A stretch of DNA of 64,000 nucleotides from Methylobacterium sp. SyP6R (lineage in GTDB: Bacteria; Pseudomonadota; Alphaproteobacteria; Rhizobiales; Beijerinckiaceae), in the NCBI RefSeq assembly GCF_019216885.1, contig NZ_JAAQRC020000001.1:5025501-5089500 (forward strand), in the 5' to 3' direction. This document shows positions 35,927 through 43,675 of the stretch, piece by piece; within the stretch, counting starts at the first letter, position 1, and each line of letters begins with the position of its first letter. The notes under the pieces were generated by a model that was not told the DNA's origin, did not search any database, and saw only the letters and a list, made by a program, of their open reading frames with translations. A program made the position numbers and the translations under genes.

Positions 35927-36100
35927 AACCCGACCCTCCCCCCTCTGCGGGGGAGGATGGCCCCCGGAGGGGGCCGGGAGAGGGGACGCCGCCTCCGGAG
36001 AAGTCGCGACCAGTCTCAAAGGCGCCACGTCGATTAGCGTCGCGCTGCCCCTCTCCCGGCTCACTGCGTTCGCCACCCTCCCCCGCAGAGGGGGAGGGTT
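35927..36100. repeat. ~175-bp CCCTCCCCC-type inverted repeat
   Basis: Left arm ACCCTCCCCCCTCTGCGGGG with GCCGGGAGAGGGG; right arm CCCCTCTCCCGG with CCCCCGCAGAGGGGGAGGGTT. This type of large imperfect palindrome is widespread in alphaproteobacterial genomes. It occupies most of the gap between gltL and the ECF sigma gene; nothing else was recognised there. Only one copy is in the window. Confidence 0.8.
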
Positions 36101-36205
36101 GAGGTCGAGCTGGTTGACATCCGCCGCTCACGCGGATGTGAACGTCTCCCGCAGAACAGCGAGACCCCGCGGGATTAGACGCCGCCCGGCGCACGTTCAC
36201 CCATT

Positions 36206-36781
36206 ATGATGCTTCGCAAGCGCCCCGATGTCCTCGACCTCCTGGTGCCGCTCCGGCGCTACGCCCGGTCCCTGACGCGCGATTCCGCTCAGGCCGACGA
36301 CCTCGTGCACGACACCCTCGTGCGCGCCCTCGAGCGCCAGGGCTCCCTGCGCCCGGGCACCAACCTGCGCACCTGGCTGATGACGGTGCTGCACAACGCC
36401 TTCATCGACGACCAGCGCCGCCGCAAGGTGGAAGCACGCTACGCCGATGCCCTCGGCCACATCGTCGAGGAGGCGACGCCGCCGGCCCAGGAAGGCCATG
36501 TGCGCCTGGCCCAGGTGCGCGAGGCGTTCGGGCGCCTGCCGGCTGAGCAGCGCGAGGCCCTGCACCTCGTGACCATCGAGGGGCTGGCCTACCAGGAGGC
36601 CGCCGACGTGCTCGGCATCCCGATCGGCACGCTGATGTCGCGCCTCGGACGGGCCCGGGCGGCCCTGCGCAATATCGAGAGCGGCGGCGTCTCCCGCCTG
36701 CCGGCCCCGGAGGACGCGCCCGAGCGACCGGCCCCGCGCCTGCGGGTGGTCGAGGGCGGCACCAGCACGAGGGCGTCGTGA
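36206..36781 (+). CDS. ECF-family RNA polymerase sigma factor
   Basis: A 191-residue extracytoplasmic-function sigma factor. Region 2 (residues ~10-80: LVPLRRYARSLTRDSAQADDLVHDTLVRAL, then LRTWLMTVLHNAFIDDQRR) binds the -10 element and core polymerase. Region 4 (~105-155: LAQVREAFGRLPAEQREALHLVTIEGLAYQEAADVLGIPIGTLMSRLGRAR) binds -35. A Pro-rich tail follows. The stop overlaps the start of the anti-sigma gene (ATGA), a coupling that keeps the pair in balance. The inducing signal is not evident. It is not the EcfG-NepR-PhyR general stress unit. Confidence 0.92.
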   Translation: MMLRKRPDVLDLLVPLRRYARSLTRDSAQADDLVHDTLVRALERQGSLRPGTNLRTWLMTVLHNAFIDDQRRRKVEARYADALGHIVEEATPPAQEGHVRLAQVREAFGRLPAEQREALHLVTIEGLAYQEAADVLGIPIGTLMSRLGRARAALRNIESGGVSRLPAPEDAPERPAPRLRVVEGGTSTRAS

Positions 36782-37605
36782 TGAGCGGCGAACACTCACC
36801 GGAGACGACCATGGATCCGATCACCGAGGCCGACCTGAACGCCTATATCGATGGCCAGCTCGACCTCGGCCGGCGGATCGAGGTCGAGGAGCATCTGGCG
36901 GCGCGGCCGGAGGTGGCGGCCAGGGTGATGGCCGACCTGCACACCCGCGACGCCCTGCGCGCCGCCTTCGGGCCGGTGCAGGGAATCGAGGGGCACGGTG
37001 TCGACGTGCGGCCTGGCCCCTCGCCCGAGCGCCTCGCCGCGGCGGCCCGCCGCCTCGACCGGGCGCTGACCTGGCGGCGCATCGGCGCGCGGCTCCAGCG
37101 CGCCGCCGTGATCGCCATGCTGGTCGGGACCGGCTGGCTCCTGCACAACGAGACCGGCGATTTCGGCGTGCAGAACACCAACGCCTCGACCTATTCCCCG
37201 ACCTTCGTCGAGGAGGCGTTGCAGGCCCGCCAGGCCGCCCAGGTCCGCGCCCGGGTGACCTCGCAGCGCCCGACCCCGGCCTATGACCGCCGCGAGGTCG
37301 AGGCGGCGACCGGCATCGCCCTGCCCGACTTGCCGTCGGACTGGCGCGTCGACGACATGCAGATCTTTCCCTCGCGCAGCGGCGCGGGCGTCGAGGTCGC
37401 GATCGATGCCGGCCAGCTCGGCAAGGTCGCGCTCTTCGCCACCCGCATGCCGGATGCGGAGGCGAGCGCGCCCGCCATCGTCCGCTCGCCGGAGGCCGTC
37501 ACGGTCTACTGGAAGGCCGGGCACGGCGCCTACGCCCTCAGCGGCTCGGGCAGCGAGCCCGATCTCGGCCGCGCCGCCGCCACCCTGGCGGCCCTGAAGC
37601 ACTGA
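36778..37605 (+). CDS. Membrane-anchored anti-sigma factor
   Basis: A 275-residue partner of the sigma factor. Residues ~15-70 form the cytoplasmic anti-sigma domain (TEADLNAYIDGQLDLGRRIEVEEHLAARPEVAARV) without the HxxxCxxC zinc motif; one membrane helix lies at ~103-122 (AAVIAMLVGTGWLLHN); residues ~130-275 are periplasmic with a beta-rich sensor-like domain (VYWKAGHGAYALSG). The ATG used overlaps the sigma stop; an alternative ATG 30 bp on (MDPITEAD) would still keep the domain. It presumably holds the sigma factor at the membrane until a periplasmic signal arrives. Confidence 0.88.
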   Translation: MMSGEHSPETTMDPITEADLNAYIDGQLDLGRRIEVEEHLAARPEVAARVMADLHTRDALRAAFGPVQGIEGHGVDVRPGPSPERLAAAARRLDRALTWRRIGARLQRAAVIAMLVGTGWLLHNETGDFGVQNTNASTYSPTFVEEALQARQAAQVRARVTSQRPTPAYDRREVEAATGIALPDLPSDWRVDDMQIFPSRSGAGVEVAIDAGQLGKVALFATRMPDAEASAPAIVRSPEAVTVYWKAGHGAYALSGSGSEPDLGRAAATLAALKH

Positions 37606-37641
37606 CCGTCTCACCCGCCCCATCCCGGAGCACTCTCCCCG

Positions 37642-38352
37642 ATGAATACTCCTTACGCCTGGCAGACCCATGCGGCTCCCGCCGGTGCGGTCTTCGACGA
37701 GGGCCTGCGGCGCCACATGCTGCGGGTCTACAACACGATGGGCCTCGGCCTGGCGCTGACCGGCCTCGTCGCGCTCGGCGTCTCCTCGACCCCGGCACTC
37801 TATAAGCCGCTCTTCGGCACGCCGCTGAAATACGTCGTGATGCTGGCCCCGCTGGCCTTCATCATGGTGCTGTCGTTCCGCGCCGACCGGATCTCGGCCG
37901 CCACCGCCCACACCCTGTTCTGGACCTTCTGCGGGGTGATGGGGCTGTCGCTCGCCTCGATCTTCCTGGTCTTCACCGGCACCAGCATCGCCCGCACCTT
38001 CTTCATCACCGCGGCGATGTTCGGGGCGACCAGCCTGTACGGCTACACCACCAAGCGCGACCTCTCGCGGATGGGCTCGTTCCTGGTGATGGGCTTGATC
38101 GGCCTCGTCATCGCCAGCCTGGTCAACATCTTTCTGGCCTCGTCCGCGCTGCAATTCGCGATCTCGCTGATCGGCGTGGTGATCTTCACCGGCCTCACCG
38201 CCTACGACACCCAGTCGATCAAGGAGCAGTATGCCGAGAACTGGGGCGAGGAAGCCAATTCCAAGCTCGCGGTGTTCGGCGCCCTGTCGCTCTACCTGAA
38301 CTTCATCAACCTGTTCCAGATGCTGCTGAGCCTCACCGGCGAGCGGGAATAA
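37642..38352 (+). CDS. Bax inhibitor-1/YccA-family membrane protein
   Basis: A 236-residue BI-1 family protein with seven predicted helices. It starts with an N-terminal tail containing DEGLRRHMLRVYNTMGLGLALTG and includes SLASIFLVFTG, TAAMFGATSLYGYTTKRDLSRMG and LTAYDTQSIKEQYAE, the conserved TAYDTQ motif. Relatives include E. coli YbhL and YccA; in bacteria they affect FtsH proteolysis or calcium leak, with modest evidence. It begins 36 bp after the anti-sigma gene and may be a target or a member of the sigma operon. A clear intrinsic terminator follows. Confidence 0.92.
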   Translation: MNTPYAWQTHAAPAGAVFDEGLRRHMLRVYNTMGLGLALTGLVALGVSSTPALYKPLFGTPLKYVVMLAPLAFIMVLSFRADRISAATAHTLFWTFCGVMGLSLASIFLVFTGTSIARTFFITAAMFGATSLYGYTTKRDLSRMGSFLVMGLIGLVIASLVNIFLASSALQFAISLIGVVIFTGLTAYDTQSIKEQYAENWGEEANSKLAVFGALSLYLNFINLFQMLLSLTGERE

Positions 38353-38389
38353 TCACCTCCCTCCACCACGAACGGACCCTCGACTTCAC

Positions 38390-38424
38390 ACCCGCTCGTC
38401 CCGCGAGGGATAGGCGGGTTTTTT
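38390..38424 (+). terminator. Rho-independent terminator after the BI-1 gene
   Basis: Stem ACCCGC / GCGGGT enclosing an inner TCCC-GCGA-GGGA stem, followed by TTTTTT. Placed ~35 bp after the stop, it closes the sigma/anti-sigma/BI-1 transcript. Confidence 0.85.
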
Positions 38425-38553
38425 CGCTGTCCGTCATGCTCCCAAGGACGCGAGGGGCAAGGATGCGAGGGGCAAGACGGCGGCCTCTGCCCTCGACGGA
38501 AACGGATCGGGAACTCTCCTCGCTGCCCCCTCGATAACCGTCCTTGCCGACGC

Positions 38554-38907
38554 TCAGTGTCCTGTGGGCGGCAAATAGCGCATTGCTGCGATGAGAATAC
38601 CGACCGCCGCGACAAGCATGCCGCCGAGCTTCACGGTCATCCGTTGTTCAAGAAGGCGCAGTTCACCCCGCACATCGGCAATCTCGGATCGCAGTGAGGC
38701 CAAGCCGAGATCCAAGTCCTTCCGGAGCGCGGCGTTGCTGACATCCAGATCCTTCCGGAGCGCGGCGTTGCCGAGTTCGAGCTTGTGGACGGCGTTGTCC
38801 AGGTCCGCCTTGCTGGCAGCCTGGGTATCCATGAAGTCGGCCAGCGCCTCGACCTGTTCGGTGGTGAACCCGGCCTTCTGGAGCTTCAGGACGGCAGCGG
38901 CGCTCAT
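38554..38907 (-). CDS. DUF1640/CCDC90-like coiled-coil membrane protein
   Basis: 117 residues: an N-terminal helix pair with KLQKAGFTTEQVEALADFM, a coiled coil at ~30-90, and a C-terminal membrane helix (LGGMLVAAVGILIAAMRYL). This is the pattern of DUF1640, bacterial relatives of CCDC90/MCUR1. The coiled coil holds an exact-looking 11-residue duplication (NAALRKDLDVS then NAALRKDLDLG) from a 33-bp tandem repeat at 38711-38776. The ATG chosen overlaps the stop of the upstream gene (ATGA). Such proteins often appear in paralogous clusters; function unknown. Confidence 0.78.
   Translation of the reverse strand: MSAAAVLKLQKAGFTTEQVEALADFMDTQAASKADLDNAVHKLELGNAALRKDLDVSNAALRKDLDLGLASLRSEIADVRGELRLLEQRMTVKLGGMLVAAVGILIAAMRYLPPTGH
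38711..38776. repeat. 33-bp tandem duplication in coiled-coil gene
   Basis: Two adjacent 33-bp units sharing the block CCTTCCGGAGCGCGGCGTTG, adding 11 residues (three turns of helix) in frame. Confidence 0.9.
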
Positions 38908-39263
38908 CGGTTCGGCATCCTGCAAAGTCGGTGCTTGTCGCGGATCTGCTTTTGAATATCGTCGACGCGGGCGACGAACATGTCGTTCAGCATCTCATCG
39001 TCAGTCGTCGGCACGACCCGCTCGGCCTCTTGAAACTCTGACATCGGGGCCGCGAGGCCCGAAGACGCGGGCTTCGCGGCTCCCGGAACGTTCACGCCGG
39101 GCTTGACGATCTCCGATCCCCCTCGAACGAGGATGCGAAGCGCCGCGGCGCGAGAGGCGATGCGGCTGCCGGAGCGGACATCGTCGATCGCTGCGACCGA
39201 CGACGTGGACACCGACGAGCTGGGCATCGGCGTGTCGACGAGCGCGCAATTCGGTTCACCCAT
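38904..39263 (-). CDS. Hypothetical protein coupled to the DUF1640-like gene
   Basis: 119 residues starting MGEPNCALVDTPMPSS, Ser/Ala/Val-rich in the first half and charged/helical at the end (MLNDMFVARVDDIQKQIRDKHR). No family recognised. It is placed by its 4-bp stop/start overlap with the downstream coiled-coil gene. A much longer upstream reading exists but is antisense to the trp genes and was discarded. Overall GC is a little lower than in the neighbours. Confidence 0.55.
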   Translation of the reverse strand: MGEPNCALVDTPMPSSSVSTSSVAAIDDVRSGSRIASRAAALRILVRGGSEIVKPGVNVPGAAKPASSGLAAPMSEFQEAERVVPTTDDEMLNDMFVARVDDIQKQIRDKHRLCRMPNR

Positions 39264-39536
39264 GAGGCCAGCATGCCTGCCGACATAGTGTCGATCAACG
39301 GCAGATGTGTCGTTGCCATGCGATGGACGAGCGCGGCGCGAGGCCGGACGCGGGAACGAGGGGCGCTTGACGCCCGGGCGAAGCCTCACCTCGTTCCCCC
39401 CTCCCGCCGAGCCTCGAAATCCCCCGATGTCATGACAAGCCGTTTTCCCCCCGGGGCCTGCCGCCACTCTGCCCTTGCACCCCGCCCCTTGACCTCCCGC
39501 CGCCCCAAGCCCCACACCGCGCGCCGAGAGGCGCCC

Positions 39537-40157
39537 ATGTCCGACATCCTGGTCATCGACAACTACGATTCCTTCACCTGGAACCTCGTCCACCTGATCG
39601 GGCCGCTCGCCGGCGCGATCGAGGTGGTGCGCAACGATGCGATCACCGTCGAGGAGATCCGCCGGCGCGCGCCCGACGCCCTGGTGCTGTCGCCCGGCCC
39701 CTGCACGCCGAGCGAGGCCGGTATCTGCCTCGACGTGGTGCGGAGCTTGAGCGACGAGATCCCGATGCTCGGCGTCTGCCTCGGCCTCCAGGCGATCGGC
39801 CAGGCCTTCGGCGGCGATGTGGTGCGGGCGCCGGCTCCGATGCACGGCAAGGTCTCGCAGGTGCGGCACCGGGCGACCGGGCTGTTTCGCGGCATCAACG
39901 GGCCGTTCTCGGCCACGCGCTACCACTCGCTGGTCGTCGAGCGGGCGACCTGCCCGGCGAACCTCGTCGTGACCGCGGAGGCCGACGGGCTGATCATGGC
40001 CCTGGAGCATGCGGAGCGGCCGGTGCACGGGGTGCAGTTCCACCCCGAGAGCATCCTGTCGCAGCACGGCGAGACCATGGTGCGCAATTTCCTCGCCCTC
40101 GCCGCGGCGTGGAATATGAAGGCCCGGGGTGACAAGCGCGGCCGAGATGTGCATTGA
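39537..40157 (+). CDS. trpG: Anthranilate synthase component II, glutamine amidotransferase
   Basis: A 206-residue class-I amidotransferase that delivers ammonia from glutamine to TrpE for anthranilate. Catalytic Cys81 (GVCLGLQ), His169 and Glu171 (VQFHPES) are present, with the oxyanion block LSPGPCTPSEAG at ~51-62. It could also serve p-aminobenzoate synthase (PabA role), as is common when only one such gene exists. trpE is not in the window. trpD and trpC follow on the same strand at 45 and 60 bp. Confidence 0.95.
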   Translation: MSDILVIDNYDSFTWNLVHLIGPLAGAIEVVRNDAITVEEIRRRAPDALVLSPGPCTPSEAGICLDVVRSLSDEIPMLGVCLGLQAIGQAFGGDVVRAPAPMHGKVSQVRHRATGLFRGINGPFSATRYHSLVVERATCPANLVVTAEADGLIMALEHAERPVHGVQFHPESILSQHGETMVRNFLALAAAWNMKARGDKRGRDVH

Positions 40158-40202
40158 CGGGACCGGCCCGACACAGGCGCTGAGATCAGGCACGTACTCG
40201 TC

Positions 40203-41216
40203 ATGGACTCGTTCAAGCCCTACCTGGCGAAGGTCGCCACGGGCGCCGCGCTGACGCGCGAGGAGGCGCGCCGCGCCTTCGATCACCTGCTCTCCGGCGA
40301 GGTGACGCACGCCCAGGCCGGCGCCTTCCTGATGGCCCTGCACGTCCGCGGCGAGGCTCTGGACGAGATCACCGGCGCCGCGGGCGCCTTGCGCGAGCGC
40401 ATGACCCGCGTCGCGGCGCCCGAGGGCGCGATCGACATCGTCGGCACCGGCGGGGATCATTCGGGCAGCTACAACGTCTCGACGCTCGCGGCGATCGTCA
40501 CCGCCGCCTGCGGCGTGCCGGTGGCCAAGCACGGCAACCGCGCCGCCTCGTCCCGCTCGGGCGCCGCCGACGTGCTCTCGGCGCTGGGCGTCGGCATCGG
40601 CCTCACCCCCGATCACCTCGCCCGCTGCCTCGCAGAGGCAGGCCTGTGCTTCATGTTCGCCCAGTCGCACCACGCCTCGATGCGCCACGTCGCGCCGGTG
40701 CGGGTCGAGATCGGCACCCGGACCCTGTTCAACGTGCTCGGGCCGCTCTGCAACCCGGCCGGGGTGTCGGCGCAGCTGCTCGGCGTCTACGCGGCTTCCC
40801 TCGCCGAGCCGATGACCCGGGTGCTGGGCGAACTCGGCAGCCGCCGGGTCTGGACCGTGCACGGCTCGGACGGGCTCGACGAGATCACCACCACCGGCCC
40901 CACCGCCGTAGTCGCCCTGGAAGACGGCGCGATCCGCCGCTTCACCCTCGATCCGCGGGAGCTGGGCCTGCGCCTGGCACAACCGGAGGAGTTGCGCGGC
41001 GGCGACCCGGCGCACAATGCGGGGGCCCTGCGCGAGGTCCTCGACGGCGCCCGCACACCCTACCGCGACATCGGAATCCTCAATGCCGCAGCGGCCCTGA
41101 TGGTGGCCGGGCGCGTTGACAGCCTGCAGGACGGCGTGACCCGCGCCGCCCAGGCGATCGATACCGGCGCGGCCAGGGCGGTCCTGGAGCGCCTGGCGGT
41201 CGTCTCGAACGCGTAA
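40203..41216 (+). CDS. trpD: Anthranilate phosphoribosyltransferase
   Basis: A 337-residue enzyme adding phosphoribose to anthranilate. Seen: the GTGGDHSGSYNVST loop that binds PRPP, KHGNRAASSRSGAADVLSALG, HHASMRHVAPVR, RTLFNVLGPLCNPA and HGSDGLDEI. Standard family length. Middle gene of the trpG-trpD-trpC group typical of alphaproteobacteria. No attenuator or trp leader was recognised upstream of trpG. Confidence 0.97.
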   Translation: MDSFKPYLAKVATGAALTREEARRAFDHLLSGEVTHAQAGAFLMALHVRGEALDEITGAAGALRERMTRVAAPEGAIDIVGTGGDHSGSYNVSTLAAIVTAACGVPVAKHGNRAASSRSGAADVLSALGVGIGLTPDHLARCLAEAGLCFMFAQSHHASMRHVAPVRVEIGTRTLFNVLGPLCNPAGVSAQLLGVYAASLAEPMTRVLGELGSRRVWTVHGSDGLDEITTTGPTAVVALEDGAIRRFTLDPRELGLRLAQPEELRGGDPAHNAGALREVLDGARTPYRDIGILNAAAALMVAGRVDSLQDGVTRAAQAIDTGAARAVLERLAVVSNA

Positions 41217-41276
41217 TTCGACGGCGTCTCCCTGAACTCGATATCCCCGACACGCTCCCGAGGGGAGGACACGGCC

Positions 41277-42125
41277 TTGTCCGACACCGATACGACGTCT
41301 TCCGACGGCGAGGCCCGGCCGCGCCCGGCCGACGTGCTCGCCCATATCGAGGCCTACAAACGGCGCGAGATCGCCTCGGCGAAGCTGCGCGTGCCGCTGG
41401 CCGAATTGGAGAAACGCGCCGCGAAGGCCGACCCGCCCCGGGGCTTCGCCGACGCGATCGCCGCCCACGTGGCGCAGGATCGCTTCGCGCTGATCGCCGA
41501 GATCAAGAAGGCCTCGCCCTCCCGCGGCCTGATCCGCGAGGATTTCGATCCGCCGGTCCTCGCCCGCGCCTACGAGGCGGGCGGCGCCACCTGCCTGTCG
41601 GTGCTCACCGACGAGCCCTCGTTCAAGGGCAAGCCCGAATACCTGACGGCGGCCCGCGCCGCCTGCTCGCTCCCGGTCCTGCGCAAGGACTTCCTGTTCG
41701 AGCCCTACCAGGTGGTCGAGGCCCGGGCCTGGGGCGCCGACTGCATCCTCGTCATCATGGCGAGCCTCGACGACGACGAGGCGTCGGCCCTGGTCGAGAC
41801 CGCCCACGATCTCGGCATGGACGTGCTGGTCGAGGTGCATGACGAGGCGGAGCTGGCCCGCGCGCTGCCCCTCGGCACCCGGCTCATCGGCGTCAACAAC
41901 CGCGACCTGCGGACCTTCAAGGTCTCCCTCGACAACGCCGTGCGCCTGAGCCCGCTGGTGCCCCAGGACCGGATCCTGGTCGGCGAGAGCGGCATCGGCA
42001 GCCACGGCGACGCGCAGATCCTGGCGCGTGCCGGCATCCGCACGCTGCTCGTCGGCGAGAGCCTGATGCGGCAGGACGACGTGACGGCGGCGACGAAGCA
42101 GTTGCTGTTCGGCGATCAGGCCTGA
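41277..42125 (+). CDS. trpC: Indole-3-glycerol phosphate synthase (TTG start)
   Basis: A 282-residue (beta/alpha)8 enzyme making indole-3-glycerol phosphate. Seen: [64 protein letters not shown] and [12 protein letters not shown]. No ATG is available; a TTG preceded by GAGGGGAGGA fits well and is taken as the start. The final 10 bp overlap the convergent hydrolase gene, so the two 3' ends lie on opposite strands with no spacer. Confidence 0.95.
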   Translation: MSDTDTTSSDGEARPRPADVLAHIEAYKRREIASAKLRVPLAELEKRAAKADPPRGFADAIAAHVAQDRFALIAEIKKASPSRGLIREDFDPPVLARAYEAGGATCLSVLTDEPSFKGKPEYLTAARAACSLPVLRKDFLFEPYQVVEARAWGADCILVIMASLDDDEASALVETAHDLGMDVLVEVHDEAELARALPLGTRLIGVNNRDLRTFKVSLDNAVRLSPLVPQDRILVGESGIGSHGDAQILARAGIRTLLVGESLMRQDDVTAATKQLLFGDQA

Positions 42126-42994
42126 GTCGCGACGGGGGCGGTCAGGAACCCGATCAGGGCTTCGCCGACCGCCGCCGGCTCCTCGTGCTGGAGCCAGTGG
42201 GTGGCCTGCGGAAAGTAGCGTAAAGTGCCCTGCTCGCAGAGGCGCAGGCTCTCGGCGGCAAGCCCGCGTTCGAGCGCCGTGTCGCGCTCGCCCCACAGCA
42301 CCAGGACCGGCGGCCGGATCGGTCCCGGCGCCGGCCCCCGCCTCAGGCGCAGGGCCCGGTACCAGTTCAGCATCGCCGTGATGGCGCCAGGCCGGCGCCA
42401 GGCGGCGGCGTAGAGGTCGAGATCGTGGGGCGAGAAGGCGCCGGGCCGGCTCGAATTCGTCAGGGCCCGGCGGAGAGCCGCGCAATCGCCGACGCGCAGC
42501 AGCGCCTCGGGCAGGCCGGGGAGCTGGAACAGCCCGACATAGACGCTCCGCAGCGCCTGAGTCGGGTGCCGGCGGGCATAGGCGCCGAACACGTCCGGAT
42601 GCGGCGCGTTGAGGATCGCCAGCCGCTCCAGGCGATCGGGATGGCGCGCGGCCACCCACCAGGCGACGAGGCCGCCCCAATCGTGCCCGACGAGGCGGAA
42701 GCGATCATGCCCGAGGGCGTCGGCGAGGCCGGTCACGTCGTCGGCGAGACGGTCGAGATGGTAGGCCGCGATCCCCTCCGGCCGGCTCGACAGGCCGTAG
42801 CCGCGCTGATCCGGCGCCACCACCCGCAAGCCCGCTGCCGCGAGCGGGCCGATCTGGTGCCGCCAGCCCCACCAGGTCTCGGGGAAGCCGTGGAGCAGCA
42901 CGGTGAGGGGCCCGTCCTCCGGGCCGGCCTCGGCGACGGACAGGGTCAGGCCGCGGACCGGGATGCGACGTGTCGTGGGATCGATCGGCGTCAT
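42116..42994 (-). CDS. Alpha/beta hydrolase, epoxide hydrolase-like
   Basis: A 292-residue cytoplasmic hydrolase. The oxyanion motif [10 protein letters not shown] begins at His35 and the nucleophile is Asp105 in GHDWGG, as in epoxide hydrolases and haloalkane dehalogenases rather than Ser esterases. The cap region contains conserved Tyr/Trp residues (LNWYRAL) and the base is the late His in [21 protein letters not shown] is also typical of epoxide hydrolases. It probably opens an epoxide via an ester intermediate; the natural substrate is unknown. It overlaps the end of trpC. Confidence 0.88.
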   Translation of the reverse strand: MTPIDPTTRRIPVRGLTLSVAEAGPEDGPLTVLLHGFPETWWGWRHQIGPLAAAGLRVVAPDQRGYGLSSRPEGIAAYHLDRLADDVTGLADALGHDRFRLVGHDWGGLVAWWVAARHPDRLERLAILNAPHPDVFGAYARRHPTQALRSVYVGLFQLPGLPEALLRVGDCAALRRALTNSSRPGAFSPHDLDLYAAAWRRPGAITAMLNWYRALRLRRGPAPGPIRPPVLVLWGERDTALERGLAAESLRLCEQGTLRYFPQATHWLQHEEPAAVGEALIGFLTAPVATQA

Positions 42995-43173
42995 CGCGGC
43001 GGCCTCCTCGGTGACTTGAGCCTCGATGACTCAAGCCTCGGTGACTTGCCTCGGTGACTTGGACAGCGAGAGCGGAACGCGGCACCGAGGTCGGGTTCGG
43101 TAGACTGACGCTGAGCGAGGCGTTGCGCCGCAGCATCACCTGCGACGTGGATACCACAAAACGCGGATAGACC

Positions 43174-43202
43174 CTTGCCAGCCGAGCGGGCAGGGCTTAG
43201 CT
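43174..43202 (+). promoter_or_regulatory. Promoter of the AbcR-like small RNA
   Basis: CTTGCC, 17 bp, TTAGCT, close to the alphaproteobacterial housekeeping pattern CTTGAC-N17-CTATAT. It is set ~7 bp before the first base that pairs in the RNA's 5' hairpin. Confidence 0.6.
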
Positions 43203-43208
43203 TTTAAT

Positions 43209-43297
43209 GGCAACGCGGCGATGGCGTCGCGGCGTTGCTGCCCTCTTTGGGCGTTTCCTCCCTAGACTTGGGCCACACCTCGCGTGTGGCCTTTTTT
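43209..43297 (+). ncRNA. Trans-acting small RNA, AbcR/alpha-r15-like
   Basis: About 89 nt between a good promoter and an intrinsic terminator with no coding potential. A 5' hairpin pairs GGCAACGC with GCGTTGCT and, inside, GCGAT with GTCGC. A single-stranded linker CCCTCTTTGGGCGTTTCCTC follows and continues CCTAGACTT; its TTTCCTCCC is complementary to ribosome sites. The terminator stem GGCCACAC/GTGTGGCC plus six T ends it. Layout and linker resemble AbcR (alpha-r15) RNAs of Hyphomicrobiales, Hfq-dependent repressors of ABC-transporter mRNAs. Identity rests on remembered family features, not a covariance search. Confidence 0.65.
43271..43297 (+). terminator. Rho-independent terminator of the small RNA
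   Basis: Perfect 8-bp stem GGCCACAC / GTGTGGCC with CTCGC loop and TTTTTT. No protein gene ends nearby on this strand, so it belongs to the small RNA. Confidence 0.92.
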
Positions 43298-43510
43298 CTT
43301 AGGTGCGAGGACGTCTGTCAACGGTCAAGCTGAGTGGGATTCACCGTGTTTTGCGCGAGCCCGCAGGGCCTTGCGCCGGGACCGACAAGGTCCGGACAAT
43401 CCCGGACCGGCCGCGTTCACCATCCATCAAGCAAAGGTGCGGATGCGCACGGCGCAAGACGCCCTTACGTCCTAAACGTCGCCCTGTCACGCGGCGAAGG
43501 AGGCTCGGCG

Positions 43511-43603
43511 ATGATCAGGGAAAGACTCGACGACATCCGGTTCCTCGTGACCCTCGCGGTGGTGGCGATGGTCGGCAGCCTGCTCGCGGGCCTGTTCACC
43601 TGA
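43511..43603 (+). CDS. 30-residue single-helix membrane protein
   Basis: MIRERLDDIRF followed by a hydrophobic helix (LVTLAVVAMVGSLLAGLF). A strong GAAGGAGG ribosome site is 7 bp before the ATG and the stop sits inside the loop of an intrinsic terminator, so the unit has all signals of a real short gene. No family recognised. It lies just downstream of the small RNA. Confidence 0.6.
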   Translation: MIRERLDDIRFLVTLAVVAMVGSLLAGLFT

Positions 43604-43624
43604 GACGGGCAGGCCCGATTTTTT
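43587..43624 (+). terminator. Rho-independent terminator of the 30-residue gene
   Basis: CGGGCCTG and CAGGCCCG (8-bp perfect stem) followed by A and TTTTTT; the stop codon TGA is in the loop. Confidence 0.85.
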
Positions 43625-43675
43625 GCCGATCCGATTTTTTGAAAAACTTCTTTTCGGCGGTGGCATCGGGGCGGT

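Noticed and set aside
36206..37605. Assignment of the sigma/anti-sigma pair to the EcfG-NepR-PhyR general stress system
   Set aside because: The anti-sigma factor is a membrane protein unlike NepR and no PhyR-type response regulator is nearby.
38904..42680. A 1258-codon minus-strand open frame across the trp genes
   Set aside because: It is antisense to trpG, trpD and trpC; only the 3' 119 codons, coupled to the coiled-coil gene, were kept.
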